Shown here one piece after another: positions 15,058 to 24,232 of a stretch of DNA of 64,000 nt (its first letter is position 1; the number at the start of each line of letters is the position of its first letter). The translations under genes were made by a program, and so were the position numbers. The DNA comes from UBA10649 sp965278945 (GTDB taxonomy: Bacteria > Actinomycetota > Actinomycetes > S36-B12): assembly GCA_965278945.1 (NCBI GenBank), contig OZ257128.1, forward strand, positions 2,480,001-2,544,000. The letters run 5' to 3'. Below the pieces are notes generated by a model, which saw nothing but the letters and a program-made list of their open reading frames with translations, was not told the origin of the DNA and did not search any database.

Positions 15058-16059
15058 ATGACCAGGACAGATCCGACCCGGTTCCGCTGGGATAGCGATT
15101 GGGGGGCACAGTCCTTCCGTCCCTCGCCAACCCCGCGGTGGGCTCACCACGGAATCACCACGACCACACGCGGGTACGTGGTCACCATGTCTGAGCGTGA
15201 ATCCGAGGTACTCGTCCTGACCCCGGGTGGCCGTCTGGACAAGCGCTTCACGATCGACGTGACGGCCGCGCACGGACTCACGACTGACGCTGAGGACGAC
15301 GAGGTTCTGTGGGTGGCCGACAACGGCCAGGTTCCGCTCCCGCAGGAAGACGGTACGTATGCGACGGAGCCTGCGACCGGGCGGGTGGCCGGGGCCGTGG
15401 TGAAGTACAGCCTCGAAGGCGAGGAACTCCTAAGGCTGCCCACACCACCGCTCGAGATCTACAGGAGCGGCGACTACTCGCCGACCCATGTGGCGGTGGA
15501 CAGCATTCGGGCGGGTGGAAGTGGGGACATCTGGGTCGCTGACGGATATGGCCAGAGCCTGGTGCACCGGTACGACCAAGGCGGTGGGTACCTCGGCACC
15601 ATCACTGGCGCCGAGGGTGCCGGATCCTTCTCTCGTCCACATGCGGTCGTGATCGATCGCCGGCGCGACCAACCTGAGCTCTACGTCGCCGACCGTAGCA
15701 ACGCCCGGCTCCAGGTATTCGACCTTGACGGCGGTTACCTTCGAGTCGTCGACGACCTCATCAGTCCCGGCGGATTCGCGGTGATCGGGGCGCACATGTA
15801 CGTCGCAGAGCTTGATGGGCGCATCTGCGTTCTCAACCGTGAGGACGAAGTGATCGGAACGGTATCGGGATCGGGCGAGCCGTCGCGGGATCGTCCGGGC
15901 TGGCCCAATCGCCTCGACGCCAACGGCCGCACCGTCCGACCAGACCTGAGGCAGGGCGCGTTCAGCACTCCGCACGGCATCGTTGCCGGTCCGGACGGCT
16001 GTCTGTACGTGACGGAGTGGCTGGTGGGTGGACGCCTGATCAGGCTCGTGCCCGAGTAG
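15058..16059 (+). CDS. NHL-repeat beta-propeller protein
   Basis: A 333-residue protein built of NHL/SMP-30-like propeller repeats. Repeat units end in segments such as EVLWVADNGQ, DIWVADGYGQ, ELYVADRSNARLQVFD and CLYVTEW, at intervals of roughly 45-60 residues. There is no signal peptide or membrane segment, so it is probably cytoplasmic, unlike many NHL proteins. It is co-transcribed with SDR B. Propellers of this type can be lactonases or lyases (gluconolactonase, peptidyl-alpha-hydroxyglycine lyase) or binding scaffolds; no catalytic assignment is safe. It closes the catabolic cluster. Confidence 0.75.
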   Translation: MTRTDPTRFRWDSDWGAQSFRPSPTPRWAHHGITTTTRGYVVTMSERESEVLVLTPGGRLDKRFTIDVTAAHGLTTDAEDDEVLWVADNGQVPLPQEDGTYATEPATGRVAGAVVKYSLEGEELLRLPTPPLEIYRSGDYSPTHVAVDSIRAGGSGDIWVADGYGQSLVHRYDQGGGYLGTITGAEGAGSFSRPHAVVIDRRRDQPELYVADRSNARLQVFDLDGGYLRVVDDLISPGGFAVIGAHMYVAELDGRICVLNREDEVIGTVSGSGEPSRDRPGWPNRLDANGRTVRPDLRQGAFSTPHGIVAGPDGCLYVTEWLVGGRLIRLVPE

Positions 16060-16141
16060 GTGCCGATCCCGTGTTCGACCTGAGCGCGGTCGGGGTACGT
16101 GATCGTGGGGCAGTCCATTCGGGCTGGCCGCCAGGAGTCAT

Positions 16142-16537
16142 GTGTCGAAGGAGTGGGGTGGCGCTGTGAGTGGGTTGCCGAACGTCGTGAGTGCATTGCC
16201 GAGCGAGATTCACGATGCTGCCCGGGATGCCGTGCACACGCTGCAGGGCGCCGCGGGCGCGGCCGGCGGGACGATTGGCGACGTCTTCGGCGATACCGTC
16301 GATGCGGTTGGCGACGCCCTAGATGGCAAGGAGCGCGAGATCGGCGTGGGGGCGGTAGTGCTGATCGCGGCTGGCCTCGTCGTCGGCTTTCTGGTGATCA
16401 AGTCATTGCGCAGCCTTCAGGTACAGGCGGACGGCAATAGTGCGGGCGCAGCAAAGAAGGCACCGGCAAAGAAGGCAGCCGCGAAGAAGGCACCCGCGAA
16501 GAAGGTTGCTAAGAAGGCAGCGCCGAAGAAGAACTGA
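16142..16537 (+). CDS. Small membrane protein with an AKKA-type lysine/alanine-rich tail
   Basis: A 131-residue protein of unknown function. Residues 1-65 form an amphipathic Ala/Gly/Asp-rich region, one transmembrane segment spans about 68-87 (VGAVVLIAAGLVVGFLVI), and residues 100-131 are a repeated KKAPAKKA-type tail like those of actinobacterial histone-like proteins. If the tail is cytoplasmic it could contact nucleic acid or acidic polymers. The start is uncertain: GTG at 16142 has AGGAG 4-5 nt upstream, while GTG at 16166 also has a weaker site. It is convergent with the prenyl synthase gene, 5 nt apart. Confidence 0.6.
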   Translation: MSKEWGGAVSGLPNVVSALPSEIHDAARDAVHTLQGAAGAAGGTIGDVFGDTVDAVGDALDGKEREIGVGAVVLIAAGLVVGFLVIKSLRSLQVQADGNSAGAAKKAPAKKAAAKKAPAKKVAKKAAPKKN

Positions 16538-16542
16538 CCGGG

Positions 16543-17538
16543 TCAGCCGGTGCGGGACACGACGTAGTCGCACAGCAGCGCGAGTACATCGCGAGCCGAG
16601 CCCGGAGGCAAAGGCTCCAGGCACTCGCGAGCCAGGTCAGACCATCGTCTCGCCTCGGTACGAGCGACATCGAGAGCGGAGTGCGCACGAAGCAGCTCAA
16701 GCGCCTCCGCGTGCTCCGCATCGTCGGGCAGCGGCCGGCTCACGAGGTCCTGCAGTCGCGCGTCGGCGGGATCGGCGCTGGTCAGCGCCACGAGTGCGGC
16801 CAAGGTGGGAATGCCCTCGCGAAGATCGGTGCCCGGCGTCTTGCCCGACTGCATTGACTCGGAGGTGATGTCGACAAGATCGTCGGCCAACTGGAAGGCC
16901 ACGCCGATGCGCTCGCCGAACTGCGTCATGATCTCGACGACATCCGCCGGCGCACCGGCCATCAGCGCTCCGTAGCGACCTGAGGCCGCAATCAGCGAAC
17001 CGGTCTTATCCGCGACGACGTCGAGGTGATGCGCAACCGGATCCTGGCCCTCGCGAGGGCCTATGGTCTCCCGGATCTGGCCGGTGCACAGGCGCTCGAA
17101 CGTGTGGGCCTGGATCCGGACTGCCTCGGGTCCCAGGTCAGCGAGAATGCGTGACGACCGAGCGAAGAGGAAGTCACCGGTGAGGATGGCGATCGTGTTG
17201 TCCCACCGGGCATTGGCCGACTGAGCGCCTCGACGCAGCTGCGCCTCATCCATGACGTCGTCGTGATACAAGGTAGCGAGGTGAGTCAGTTCGACGACGA
17301 CGCCAGCAGGAACCACGCCCCACGCGTCAGGATCTCCGAACTGTGCCGCCAGTAGCACGAGGAGCGGTCGGAACCGCTTACCCCCGGCCTCCACGAGATA
17401 GCGCGAGGCATCCGCGACGAACTGGTCCTCACTCGCGACCGCGTCGCGCAACTCGGACTCGACACGCGCCATGTCGGCGGTCAGCCGAGCATCAAGACCC
17501 GCGTCCGGCATCTCGAGGCCGAACAGTGTGTCGCTCAC
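16543..17538 (-). CDS. Polyprenyl diphosphate synthase (menaquinone side chain)
   Basis: A 331-residue trans-prenyltransferase. The first aspartate-rich motif is YHDDVMDEA (Asp93, 94, 97) and the second is FQLADDLVDI near residue 217; GGKRFRPLL near 52 binds isopentenyl diphosphate. Two small residues before the first motif are absent, as in long-chain synthases. It lies 12 nt downstream of nuoN and near the men genes, matching the position of grcC1 beside menG in M. tuberculosis. It should make the polyprenyl tail that MenA attaches. The start is a GTG with no clear ribosome site, so co-translation with nuo is possible. Confidence 0.9.
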   Translation of the reverse strand: MSDTLFGLEMPDAGLDARLTADMARVESELRDAVASEDQFVADASRYLVEAGGKRFRPLLVLLAAQFGDPDAWGVVPAGVVVELTHLATLYHDDVMDEAQLRRGAQSANARWDNTIAILTGDFLFARSSRILADLGPEAVRIQAHTFERLCTGQIRETIGPREGQDPVAHHLDVVADKTGSLIAASGRYGALMAGAPADVVEIMTQFGERIGVAFQLADDLVDITSESMQSGKTPGTDLREGIPTLAALVALTSADPADARLQDLVSRPLPDDAEHAEALELLRAHSALDVARTEARRWSDLARECLEPLPPGSARDVLALLCDYVVSRTG

Positions 17539-17550
17539 CGCGCCAACGTA

Positions 17551-19128
17551 CTACCGGATGAAAACGTCAGCATTGCTCACCAGTTCGAGTACGGGTTGCG
17601 GAACGATTCCCAGGACGATGGTGACCGTCGCCGCTGCCGCCAGGGCGATCGTGGTGAACGCCGACGGAACAACGACCGAGGCGGTGTCCTCGGTCGGCTC
17701 GGAGAAGAACATGAGCACGATGACGCGCGCATAGAAGAAGGCGGCGATCAGGCTCGCCACGACAGCAACGATGACCAGCCAGGTGGCTCCGGATGCAACC
17801 GCGGCGGTGAAGACGCCGAACTTGCCGATGAACCCGCTGGTGAGCGGGATGCCGGCAAGGGAGAGCATGAACAGCGCGAACACTCCTGCGACGAGCGGGG
17901 ACTTCTTGCCGAGTCCTGCCCACTTCGACAGGTGGTTCGCCTCACCAGAGGAGTCGCGCACCATCGACACGATCGCGAACGCACCGATCGTCGTGAATGC
18001 GTAGGCGATGAGGTAGAACATCGACGCCGCCAGACCCTCTCGACTGACGGACACGACACCGACGAGGATAAACCCGGCCTGAGCGATCGAGGAGTAGGCG
18101 AGCATCCGCTTGATGTCCGTCTGCGTAATGGCGACGATCGATCCGACGAGCATCGTGAGGATCGCGATGATCCACAGCATGGGTTCCCAGTCCCAGCGCA
18201 TCCCGCCGAGTGCGACGTACAGCACGCGCAGCAGCGCACCGAACGCAGCGATCTTCACCGTGGCGGCCATGAATCCGGTGACCGCGGTGGGGGCGCCCTG
18301 GTAGACGTCCGGCGTCCATTGGTGGAACGGGACGGCGGCCACCTTGAACAGCAGGCCGATGAGCAGGAGGGCGACGCCGATCGTGACCAGCGAGGCCTCG
18401 CTCGGCTTCGCGGTGAGTGCTTCGGCGATCCCGACCAGGGACACAGTCCCGCTGTATCCGTAGAGCATCGCCGTGCCGTAGAGGAAGAAGGCCGACGAGA
18501 ACGCCCCGAGCAGGAAGTACTTCAGGGACGCCTCCTGCGAGAGGAGGCGACGACGACGGGCCATTCCGGCGAGCAGGTACAGCGGCAGCGACATGACCTC
18601 GAGGGCGATGAACATGAGGAGCAGGTCATTCGCCGCCGGGAAGATGAGCATGCCCATCAGCGCGAACAGGAAGAACGGCCAGATCTCTGTCTGCAGGTAG
18701 CCGCGCTCGGTGAACTGCTTCTCGTCCTCCGAACCGGGAAGCGCCGATGCCCGGGGGGCGAACGCGTCGCCCTGCGGGTCGATCGTGCGCTCGGCCATGA
18801 GCAGCGCGCCAAGGAGCGCGATGACGAGCAGCGTGCCCTGCATGACGAGTGTCGGCCCGTCGATTGCGAGGGCTCCGTCGGCGGTGATGAGCCTCGTTCC
18901 AGCCAGCGACACCACGACGACGAGCGCTGCGATGAGCGAGCCGATGACAATGACCAACTGGATCGGGCGTCGTGCCCTGCGAGGAGCGAACGCCTCGACG
19001 AGCACGGAAGCGATGGCCGCACCGAAGATGATGAGAATCGGTGCGATCGCGGAATAGTTGATCGAGGCGAGCACGAAGTCCTCGGTCGTGTCGGTCGCCG
19101 CCTGCGCGACCGAGAACAGGGCGCTCAC
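17551..19128 (-). CDS. nuoN: NADH-quinone oxidoreductase subunit N
   Basis: A 525-residue antiporter-like membrane subunit of complex I with about 14 transmembrane segments. Family motifs include LKYFLLGAFSSAFFLYGTAM (residues about 196-215), VPFHQWTPDVYQGAPTAVTG with the conserved Lys-region before it, and MLAYSSIAQAGFILVG. The GTG start overlaps the nuoM stop as GTGA. It is the last gene of the nuo operon; the prenyl synthase gene follows after 12 nt. It contributes one of three antiporter-like proton channels. Confidence 0.95.
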   Translation of the reverse strand: MSALFSVAQAATDTTEDFVLASINYSAIAPILIIFGAAIASVLVEAFAPRRARRPIQLVIVIGSLIAALVVVVSLAGTRLITADGALAIDGPTLVMQGTLLVIALLGALLMAERTIDPQGDAFAPRASALPGSEDEKQFTERGYLQTEIWPFFLFALMGMLIFPAANDLLLMFIALEVMSLPLYLLAGMARRRRLLSQEASLKYFLLGAFSSAFFLYGTAMLYGYSGTVSLVGIAEALTAKPSEASLVTIGVALLLIGLLFKVAAVPFHQWTPDVYQGAPTAVTGFMAATVKIAAFGALLRVLYVALGGMRWDWEPMLWIIAILTMLVGSIVAITQTDIKRMLAYSSIAQAGFILVGVVSVSREGLAASMFYLIAYAFTTIGAFAIVSMVRDSSGEANHLSKWAGLGKKSPLVAGVFALFMLSLAGIPLTSGFIGKFGVFTAAVASGATWLVIVAVVASLIAAFFYARVIVLMFFSEPTEDTASVVVPSAFTTIALAAAATVTIVLGIVPQPVLELVSNADVFIR

Positions 19129-20678
19129 TTGTCGGTCCCTTCAACAGCAGCCTCGGACAGCGGCACGGTGGGCGCCGGATCCGTGGCTCCGATGGTCGTC
19201 ATCACGCGATCGACCGCGGGATTGATGACGTTGAGGATCGGTGCCGGGAAGAGTCCCAGCACGATCGTCAGGGCGGCGATCGGCACGAGCGCGGTGATCT
19301 CGCGCCCGCCGAGGTCTCGCATGCCTTCCAGCTCCGGCTTGACCGGCCCGGTCATCGAGCGCTGGTAGAGCCGCAGGACATAGGCAGCGGTAATGACGAT
19401 TCCGAGGGTGGCGAGCGCGCCGACCCACATGTACCGCTCGAACGTGCCGACCAGCACCAAGAACTCGCCGACGAACGAGATGAGTCCCGGCAGTGCGAGT
19501 GAGGACAGTGCCGCGATGAGGAAGAAGCCGGCCAGGACCGGTGCCGGCTTGTTGACGCCGGCGTAGTCGGAGATGGTGCTCGAACCGCGGTAGCGGGTCA
19601 TCAGGAAGCCGGCGGTGAGGAACAGTGCCGCAGTGGAAAGGCCGTGGGCAACCATGTAGACGACCGAGCCGCTTTGACCCGCGGTCGTGAAGACGAAGAT
19701 GCCGAGTGCGATGAAGCCGAAGTGCGACATCGACGAGTAGGCAAACAGCCGCTTCATGTCGGTCTGGCTCAGCGCCACGAAGGCGCCATAGAAGATGCCC
19801 ACCAGGGCCATGCCGATGACCACGGGGGCGTAGAAGTCCGAGGCCGCCGGGAAGATGGGCAGGCAGTACCTGATCATGCCGAACGTACCGACCTTGTCGA
19901 GCACGCCGATCAGCAGGACCGAGGTCCCGGGCTTCGCCTCAGCTGCGGCATCAGGAAGCCACGTGTGGAAGGGCCACAGCGGTGCCTTGATCGCAAAGGC
20001 GAAGAAGAAGCCGAGGAACAGGATCTTCTGGGTCGTCTCGTCCATGTTCAGGCCGGTCAACTCGATGAAGTTGAACGTGCCCGTGCCCGTCGTCTGGGCG
20101 GAGACGACGTACAGGCCGATCATCGACGCCAGCATGAACAGGCCGCCAAGGAGGCTGTACAGCAGGAACTTCACCGCGGCGTACGAACGCTGGGCCCCGC
20201 CGTAGCGACCGATCATGAAGTAGACCGGTATGAGCATCGCCTCGAAGAAGACGTAGAACAAGAAGACATCCGTCGCGGCGAACACGCCGATGATCAGCGT
20301 CTCGAGCACGAGGATCAGCGCGAAGTAGCCCTTGACGCTGCCGCGACTGTCGTCAGCGTCGTTCCAGCCGGCAAGGATGACAATCGGCACAAGCGTTGTC
20401 GCCAGAGCGATGAGTACGAGGGCGATGCCGTCGATTCCGACGGAGTACGAGATCCCGAAGGTGGGGATCCACGAATGCGACTCGACGAACTGGAAGGGGT
20501 CCACCGAGTCGCCGTCGAACTGCAGCGCCATGGCGATAGTCATGCCGAGGGTCACGAGGGCGAAGGCGAAGGCGACCTGCTTGGCCAGCAGGGTCCTGCC
20601 CTTCGGCAGTAGGGCGACGACGACGCCACCTACGAGAGGCACGACACCGAGCGTCGTCAGCCACGGGAACTCGGTCAC
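19125..20678 (-). CDS. nuoM: NADH-quinone oxidoreductase subunit M
   Basis: A 517-residue antiporter-like subunit. Typical stretches are MLIPVYFMIGRYGG, APLWPFHTWLPDAAAEAKPG and KRLFAYSSMSHFGFIALGIF. The conserved glutamate in the TM5-equivalent helix is visible in FFEAMLIPV, and the conserved lysine region in FAIKAPLWPFH. The GTG start shares one base with the nuoL stop (TAGTG). It sits between NuoL and NuoN in the membrane arm and translocates protons. Confidence 0.95.
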   Translation of the reverse strand: MTEFPWLTTLGVVPLVGGVVVALLPKGRTLLAKQVAFAFALVTLGMTIAMALQFDGDSVDPFQFVESHSWIPTFGISYSVGIDGIALVLIALATTLVPIVILAGWNDADDSRGSVKGYFALILVLETLIIGVFAATDVFLFYVFFEAMLIPVYFMIGRYGGAQRSYAAVKFLLYSLLGGLFMLASMIGLYVVSAQTTGTGTFNFIELTGLNMDETTQKILFLGFFFAFAIKAPLWPFHTWLPDAAAEAKPGTSVLLIGVLDKVGTFGMIRYCLPIFPAASDFYAPVVIGMALVGIFYGAFVALSQTDMKRLFAYSSMSHFGFIALGIFVFTTAGQSGSVVYMVAHGLSTAALFLTAGFLMTRYRGSSTISDYAGVNKPAPVLAGFFLIAALSSLALPGLISFVGEFLVLVGTFERYMWVGALATLGIVITAAYVLRLYQRSMTGPVKPELEGMRDLGGREITALVPIAALTIVLGLFPAPILNVINPAVDRVMTTIGATDPAPTVPLSEAAVEGTDK

Positions 20679-22570
20679 TAGATCCTCACCAAAACCAGGG
20701 CGAGGACGACGAGAACGGCGCCTCCCACCATCGAGAGCGCGTACGAGCGCGCGAAGCCTGTCTGGTAGCGGCGCAGGCGACCGGAGAGTCCGCCCACGAA
20801 TGCCGCACTTCCATTGACGAAACCGTCGACGCCCTTGTTGTCGAACCAGACCAGCCAGCGTGAGGCGTAATACGTGGGCTGGACCACGAGTGCATCGTTG
20901 ATCGCATCGTCGTAGAAGCTCTCACGAGCCGCACGCGTGTACACATTGCCTCGCGGAGGATCGACGGGGACCGCGCGCCGCACGAAGGTCGCGAACGCGA
21001 TGCCCGCGCCGATGAGCACGATGGCGAGCGTGATCGCCTCGTAGGCCCACGTGGGCAACGGCAGCGGCGACGACTCATAGCCGGTCACTGGCTCGAGCCA
21101 GGTCTCGATATTGCCCCAGTACAGCAACGCCGCACCCAACGTGATGGCTCCGAAGGCAAGGATGATCAGCGGAATGGTCATGACCTTGGGCGACTCGTGC
21201 GGATGCTCGTCGTCCTCCCAGCGGGCCTTGCCGAGGAAGGTCATGCCGACCATCCGCGTCATGTAGAAGCCCGTGATGCCGGCCGCGAGCATGCCGAGGA
21301 TGCCGACGAGCACGCTCTTTTCGAACGCGGCGTGGATGATCGAGTCCTTCGACCAGAATCCCGAGAACGGCGGGATGCCCATGATCGACAGCGTGCAGGC
21401 GAGGAAGGTCAGCCAGGTGACGACCATCGCCGCACGCAGCGCTCCGAAACGACGCATGTTCACGTTGTCGCGCATCGCGTGCATGACCGACCCGGCACCG
21501 AGGAAGAGCCCCGCCTTGAACACGCCGTGCGTGAGCAGGTGGAAGATCGCGAACACGTAGCCGACTGGCCCCAGGCCTGCTGCGGTGATCATGTAGCCGA
21601 TCTGACTCATCGTCGAACCGGCGAGCGACTTCTTGATGTCGTCCTTCGCGGAACCGATGAGGGCGCCCAGGAGCATCGTGATGACGCCGATGATGATGAC
21701 TGCGGTGGCTGCCCACAGCGCGATGTCGAAGATCGCGTTGCTGCGCACGATGAGGTAGACGCCGGCGGTGACCATCGTCGCGGCGTGGATGAGTGCCGAC
21801 ACAGGCGTCGGACCCTCCATCGCGTCGAGCAGCCACGAATGCAGCGGGAACTGCGCGGACTTGCCGCAGGCTGCGAGGAGCAGCAGCAGCCCGATCGCCG
21901 TGAGCGTGCCCTCGCTCGCGCTTCCGGCCGAGCCGAAGACCGCCTGGAAGTCGACCGTCCCGAAGGTCACGAACATGAGCATGATCGCCAGGCTCAGGCC
22001 GACATCGCCGATGCGGTTGATGATGAAGGCCTTCTTGGCTGCTGCCGCAGCCGTCGGCTTGTGCTGCCAGAAGCCGATGAGCAGGTAGCTCGCGAGGCCG
22101 ACGCCCTCCCAGCCCACGTAGAGGAGAAGGAAGTTGTTCGCGAGGACGAGCAGGAGCATTGCTGCGATGAACAAGTTGAGGTACCCGAAGAACTTGCGGC
22201 GGTTCGGGTCGTGCGACATGTAGCCGAGCGAGTAGATGTGAATCAGCGTGCCGACCACAGTGATGAGCAGTACGAAGCAGATCGACAGCTGGTCGAGCTG
22301 GAACGCCATGTCCGCCTGGTAGTTCCCGGCGAACACCCACGAGTACAAGGTCTGGCCGTACGTGCGCTCCTCTGCCCCGTTCTGCATCATCTCCAGGAGC
22401 ATCACGACGGCGATGACAGCCGACGTCGCCACCGTCAGGATGCCCAGGTACGGACCCCACTTGTTCGTTCGGCGACCGCCGAAGATCAAGATCGCACCAC
22501 CGGCGAGCGGCAGCGCGATGAGCACCCAGATGAGGGAGAACACCCCCTCGGCGGGCATGAGCGTCGTCAC
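20678..22570 (-). CDS. nuoL: NADH-quinone oxidoreductase subunit L
   Basis: A 630-residue distal antiporter-like subunit, normal length for NuoL. Motifs include FVLLITVVGTLIHIYSLGYM, FLLLYVGWEGVGLASYLLIG and FPLHSWLLDAMEGPTPVSAL. The C-terminal part has the extra lateral-helix region and a final transmembrane anchor. The start is GTG at 22568-22570, 26 nt after the nuoK stop, one of the few non-overlapping junctions in this operon. Confidence 0.95.
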   Translation of the reverse strand: MTTLMPAEGVFSLIWVLIALPLAGGAILIFGGRRTNKWGPYLGILTVATSAVIAVVMLLEMMQNGAEERTYGQTLYSWVFAGNYQADMAFQLDQLSICFVLLITVVGTLIHIYSLGYMSHDPNRRKFFGYLNLFIAAMLLLVLANNFLLLYVGWEGVGLASYLLIGFWQHKPTAAAAAKKAFIINRIGDVGLSLAIMLMFVTFGTVDFQAVFGSAGSASEGTLTAIGLLLLLAACGKSAQFPLHSWLLDAMEGPTPVSALIHAATMVTAGVYLIVRSNAIFDIALWAATAVIIIGVITMLLGALIGSAKDDIKKSLAGSTMSQIGYMITAAGLGPVGYVFAIFHLLTHGVFKAGLFLGAGSVMHAMRDNVNMRRFGALRAAMVVTWLTFLACTLSIMGIPPFSGFWSKDSIIHAAFEKSVLVGILGMLAAGITGFYMTRMVGMTFLGKARWEDDEHPHESPKVMTIPLIILAFGAITLGAALLYWGNIETWLEPVTGYESSPLPLPTWAYEAITLAIVLIGAGIAFATFVRRAVPVDPPRGNVYTRAARESFYDDAINDALVVQPTYYASRWLVWFDNKGVDGFVNGSAAFVGGLSGRLRRYQTGFARSYALSMVGGAVLVVLALVLVRI

Positions 22571-22596
22571 AGTGCGTTCCTATTCGTTGTCATCGG

Positions 22597-22896
22597 CTAG
22601 TACTTCAGGAGGTTCGGCTCGTCAATGGAGGCCGACCTTCGAGTGCGGAAGATCGTCACGATGATGGCCAGGCCGACCACGACTTCCGCGGCTGCCACGA
22701 CCATCACGAAGAAGGCGACGACCTGTCCATCGAGGTTGCCATTCATCCGAGCGAAGGCGACGAAGGCCAGGTTTGCCGCGTTGAGCATGAGCTCGACGGA
22801 CATGAACACGACGATCGCGTTGCGCCGCACGAGGACACCCAGCGCGCCGATGCTGAACAGGACGGCCGAGAGCATCACGTAGTTGGACGGGTTCAT
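22597..22896 (-). CDS. nuoK: NADH-quinone oxidoreductase subunit K
   Basis: A 99-residue, three-helix membrane subunit of complex I. The two buried glutamates of the proton path are seen in FMSVELMLNAANLAFVAF (helix 2) and VAAAEVVVGLAIIV (helix 3). The ATG overlaps the nuoJ stop as ATGA. Confidence 0.95.
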   Translation of the reverse strand: MNPSNYVMLSAVLFSIGALGVLVRRNAIVVFMSVELMLNAANLAFVAFARMNGNLDGQVVAFFVMVVAAAEVVVGLAIIVTIFRTRRSASIDEPNLLKY

Positions 22897-23696
22897 TCGC
22901 TCCTGCCCTCCGCGATCTCTCCTTGCTCGTAGATGTCCGCGACCTCACCCATGTCTGAGTGATCGACGGGCCGAATGTCTCCGCGTGCTCGTACTGGTTC
23001 GGGCACGCTGATCTCGCTCACGCTGCCGTCGGGCAGAAGTGCGGGCGTGTCGACGGCGTTGTGGCGGGCGTACACGCCCGGGGCGGGAAGGTTGCCCGCG
23101 TGATGCCCGCCGCGGAAGCGCTCCTCCGACAGTTCCCTCTGCGTCGGGTTCGCCTTCCAGCGATCGCGATGGGCAAGGACCATGGCGCCCATCGCGGCAG
23201 TGATGAGCAGCGCGGACGTCACCTCGAACGCAATGAGATAGCGCGTGAAGATCAGGTGCGCGATGCCCTGGACATTGCCGCCATCGATGGAGTTCGCCTC
23301 ATCGAGTCCGACGGTCGTCGTCTCGGAGAGCCCGTTGCCCACGCCCCAGACGAGTAGCACTCCCATGCCCAGGATGAACAGGATCGACGCAACGCGCTGG
23401 CCCTTAATCGTCTCGATAAGGGAGTCGGACGAGTCGACGCCGACCACCATGAGCACGAAGAGGAACAGCATCATGACGGCGCCGGTGTAGACGATGACCT
23501 GCACCATGCCGAGGAACGGCGCCGAGTTGGCGACGTACAGCACCGCGAGGTTGATCATCGTCAGGGCGATCCACAAGGCACTGTGGACGGCCTTGCGGGA
23601 CAAGATCATGCCCAGCGCGCCAGCGACGGCAAGGATTGCGCAGACCCAGAAGACGACAGCCTCACCGGTGCTCGTCTGGTAGACGACCTCGCTCAC
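22893..23696 (-). CDS. nuoJ: NADH-quinone oxidoreductase subunit J
   Basis: A 267-residue membrane subunit with five N-terminal helices up to about residue 165 (including the TM3 stretch VQVIVYTGAVMMLFLFVLMV). A hydrophilic C-terminal extension of about 100 residues follows. That tail, rich in Glu, Arg and Pro, is longer than in proteobacterial NuoJ but usual in actinobacteria. The start is GTG, overlapping the nuoI stop as GTGA. Confidence 0.94.
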   Translation of the reverse strand: MSEVVYQTSTGEAVVFWVCAILAVAGALGMILSRKAVHSALWIALTMINLAVLYVANSAPFLGMVQVIVYTGAVMMLFLFVLMVVGVDSSDSLIETIKGQRVASILFILGMGVLLVWGVGNGLSETTTVGLDEANSIDGGNVQGIAHLIFTRYLIAFEVTSALLITAAMGAMVLAHRDRWKANPTQRELSEERFRGGHHAGNLPAPGVYARHNAVDTPALLPDGSVSEISVPEPVRARGDIRPVDHSDMGEVADIYEQGEIAEGRSE

Positions 23697-24232
23697 GGAG
23701 CAACCTCCGCTCCGGTGCCTCGGTCAGCTCCGGTAATCGTGTTGCTGTAGTAGTCCTTCTCGGTCGTGCCAGCGACCATGGCATGGGGAGGCTGGACCAT
23801 GCCAGGAAGCAACGGGGCCAGCAGGTCCTTCTTCTCGAAGATCAGGTCGGCACGGTTGTCATCGGCGAGCTCGTACTCGTTGGTCATCGTCAGCGCTCGC
23901 GTCGGGCACGCCTCGATGCACAGGCCGCAGAAGATGCACCGCAGGTAATTGATCTGGTAGACGCGGCCGTAGCGCTCACCGGGTGAGAATCGCTCCGTCT
24001 CGGAGTTGCTCGCGCCTTCCACGAAGATCGCATCGGCAGGGCACGCCCATGCGCACAGCTCGCAGCCCACGCACTTCTCGAGCCCGTCGGCCCAGCGATT
24101 CAGCTGGTGACGGCCATGGAAGCGCGGCTTGGCCGGAATCTTCTGCTCGGGGTACTGCTCGGTGACCACCTTCTTGAACATCGTCAGGAAGGTGACGCCG
24201 AAACCGCGGATCACCTGCGGTGTCTCAGGCAT
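23693..24232 (-). CDS. nuoI: NADH-quinone oxidoreductase subunit I (2x[4Fe-4S])
   Basis: A 179-residue ferredoxin-like subunit carrying clusters N6a and N6b. The two motifs are CVGCELCAWACPADAIFVEG and CIFCGLCIEACPTRALTMTN. I place the start at the ATG 24230-24232 (MPETPQVIRGFG), which overlaps the nuoH end by 8 nt and matches the family N terminus; the longer open frame has 61 extra residues encoded inside nuoH. It relays electrons from NuoG towards NuoB. Confidence 0.94.
   Translation of the reverse strand: MPETPQVIRGFGVTFLTMFKKVVTEQYPEQKIPAKPRFHGRHQLNRWADGLEKCVGCELCAWACPADAIFVEGASNSETERFSPGERYGRVYQINYLRCIFCGLCIEACPTRALTMTNEYELADDNRADLIFEKKDLLAPLLPGMVQPPHAMVAGTTEKDYYSNTITGADRGTGAEVAP

Noticed and set aside
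16534..16546. Palindrome CTGACC-G-GGTCAG between convergent genes as a terminator
   Set aside because: Only 6-bp arms, no T-tract, and made of two overlapping stop codons; too weak to call.
17596..19368. Long open frame antisense to nuoN (590 codons)
   Set aside because: It is a shadow of high-GC third-position bias. The translation is rich in Arg, Glu, Asp and His with no domain, and nuoN on the other strand is certain.
21197..22600. Long open frame antisense to nuoL (467 codons)
   Set aside because: Same low-complexity charged composition as other antisense shadows; nuoL is certain.
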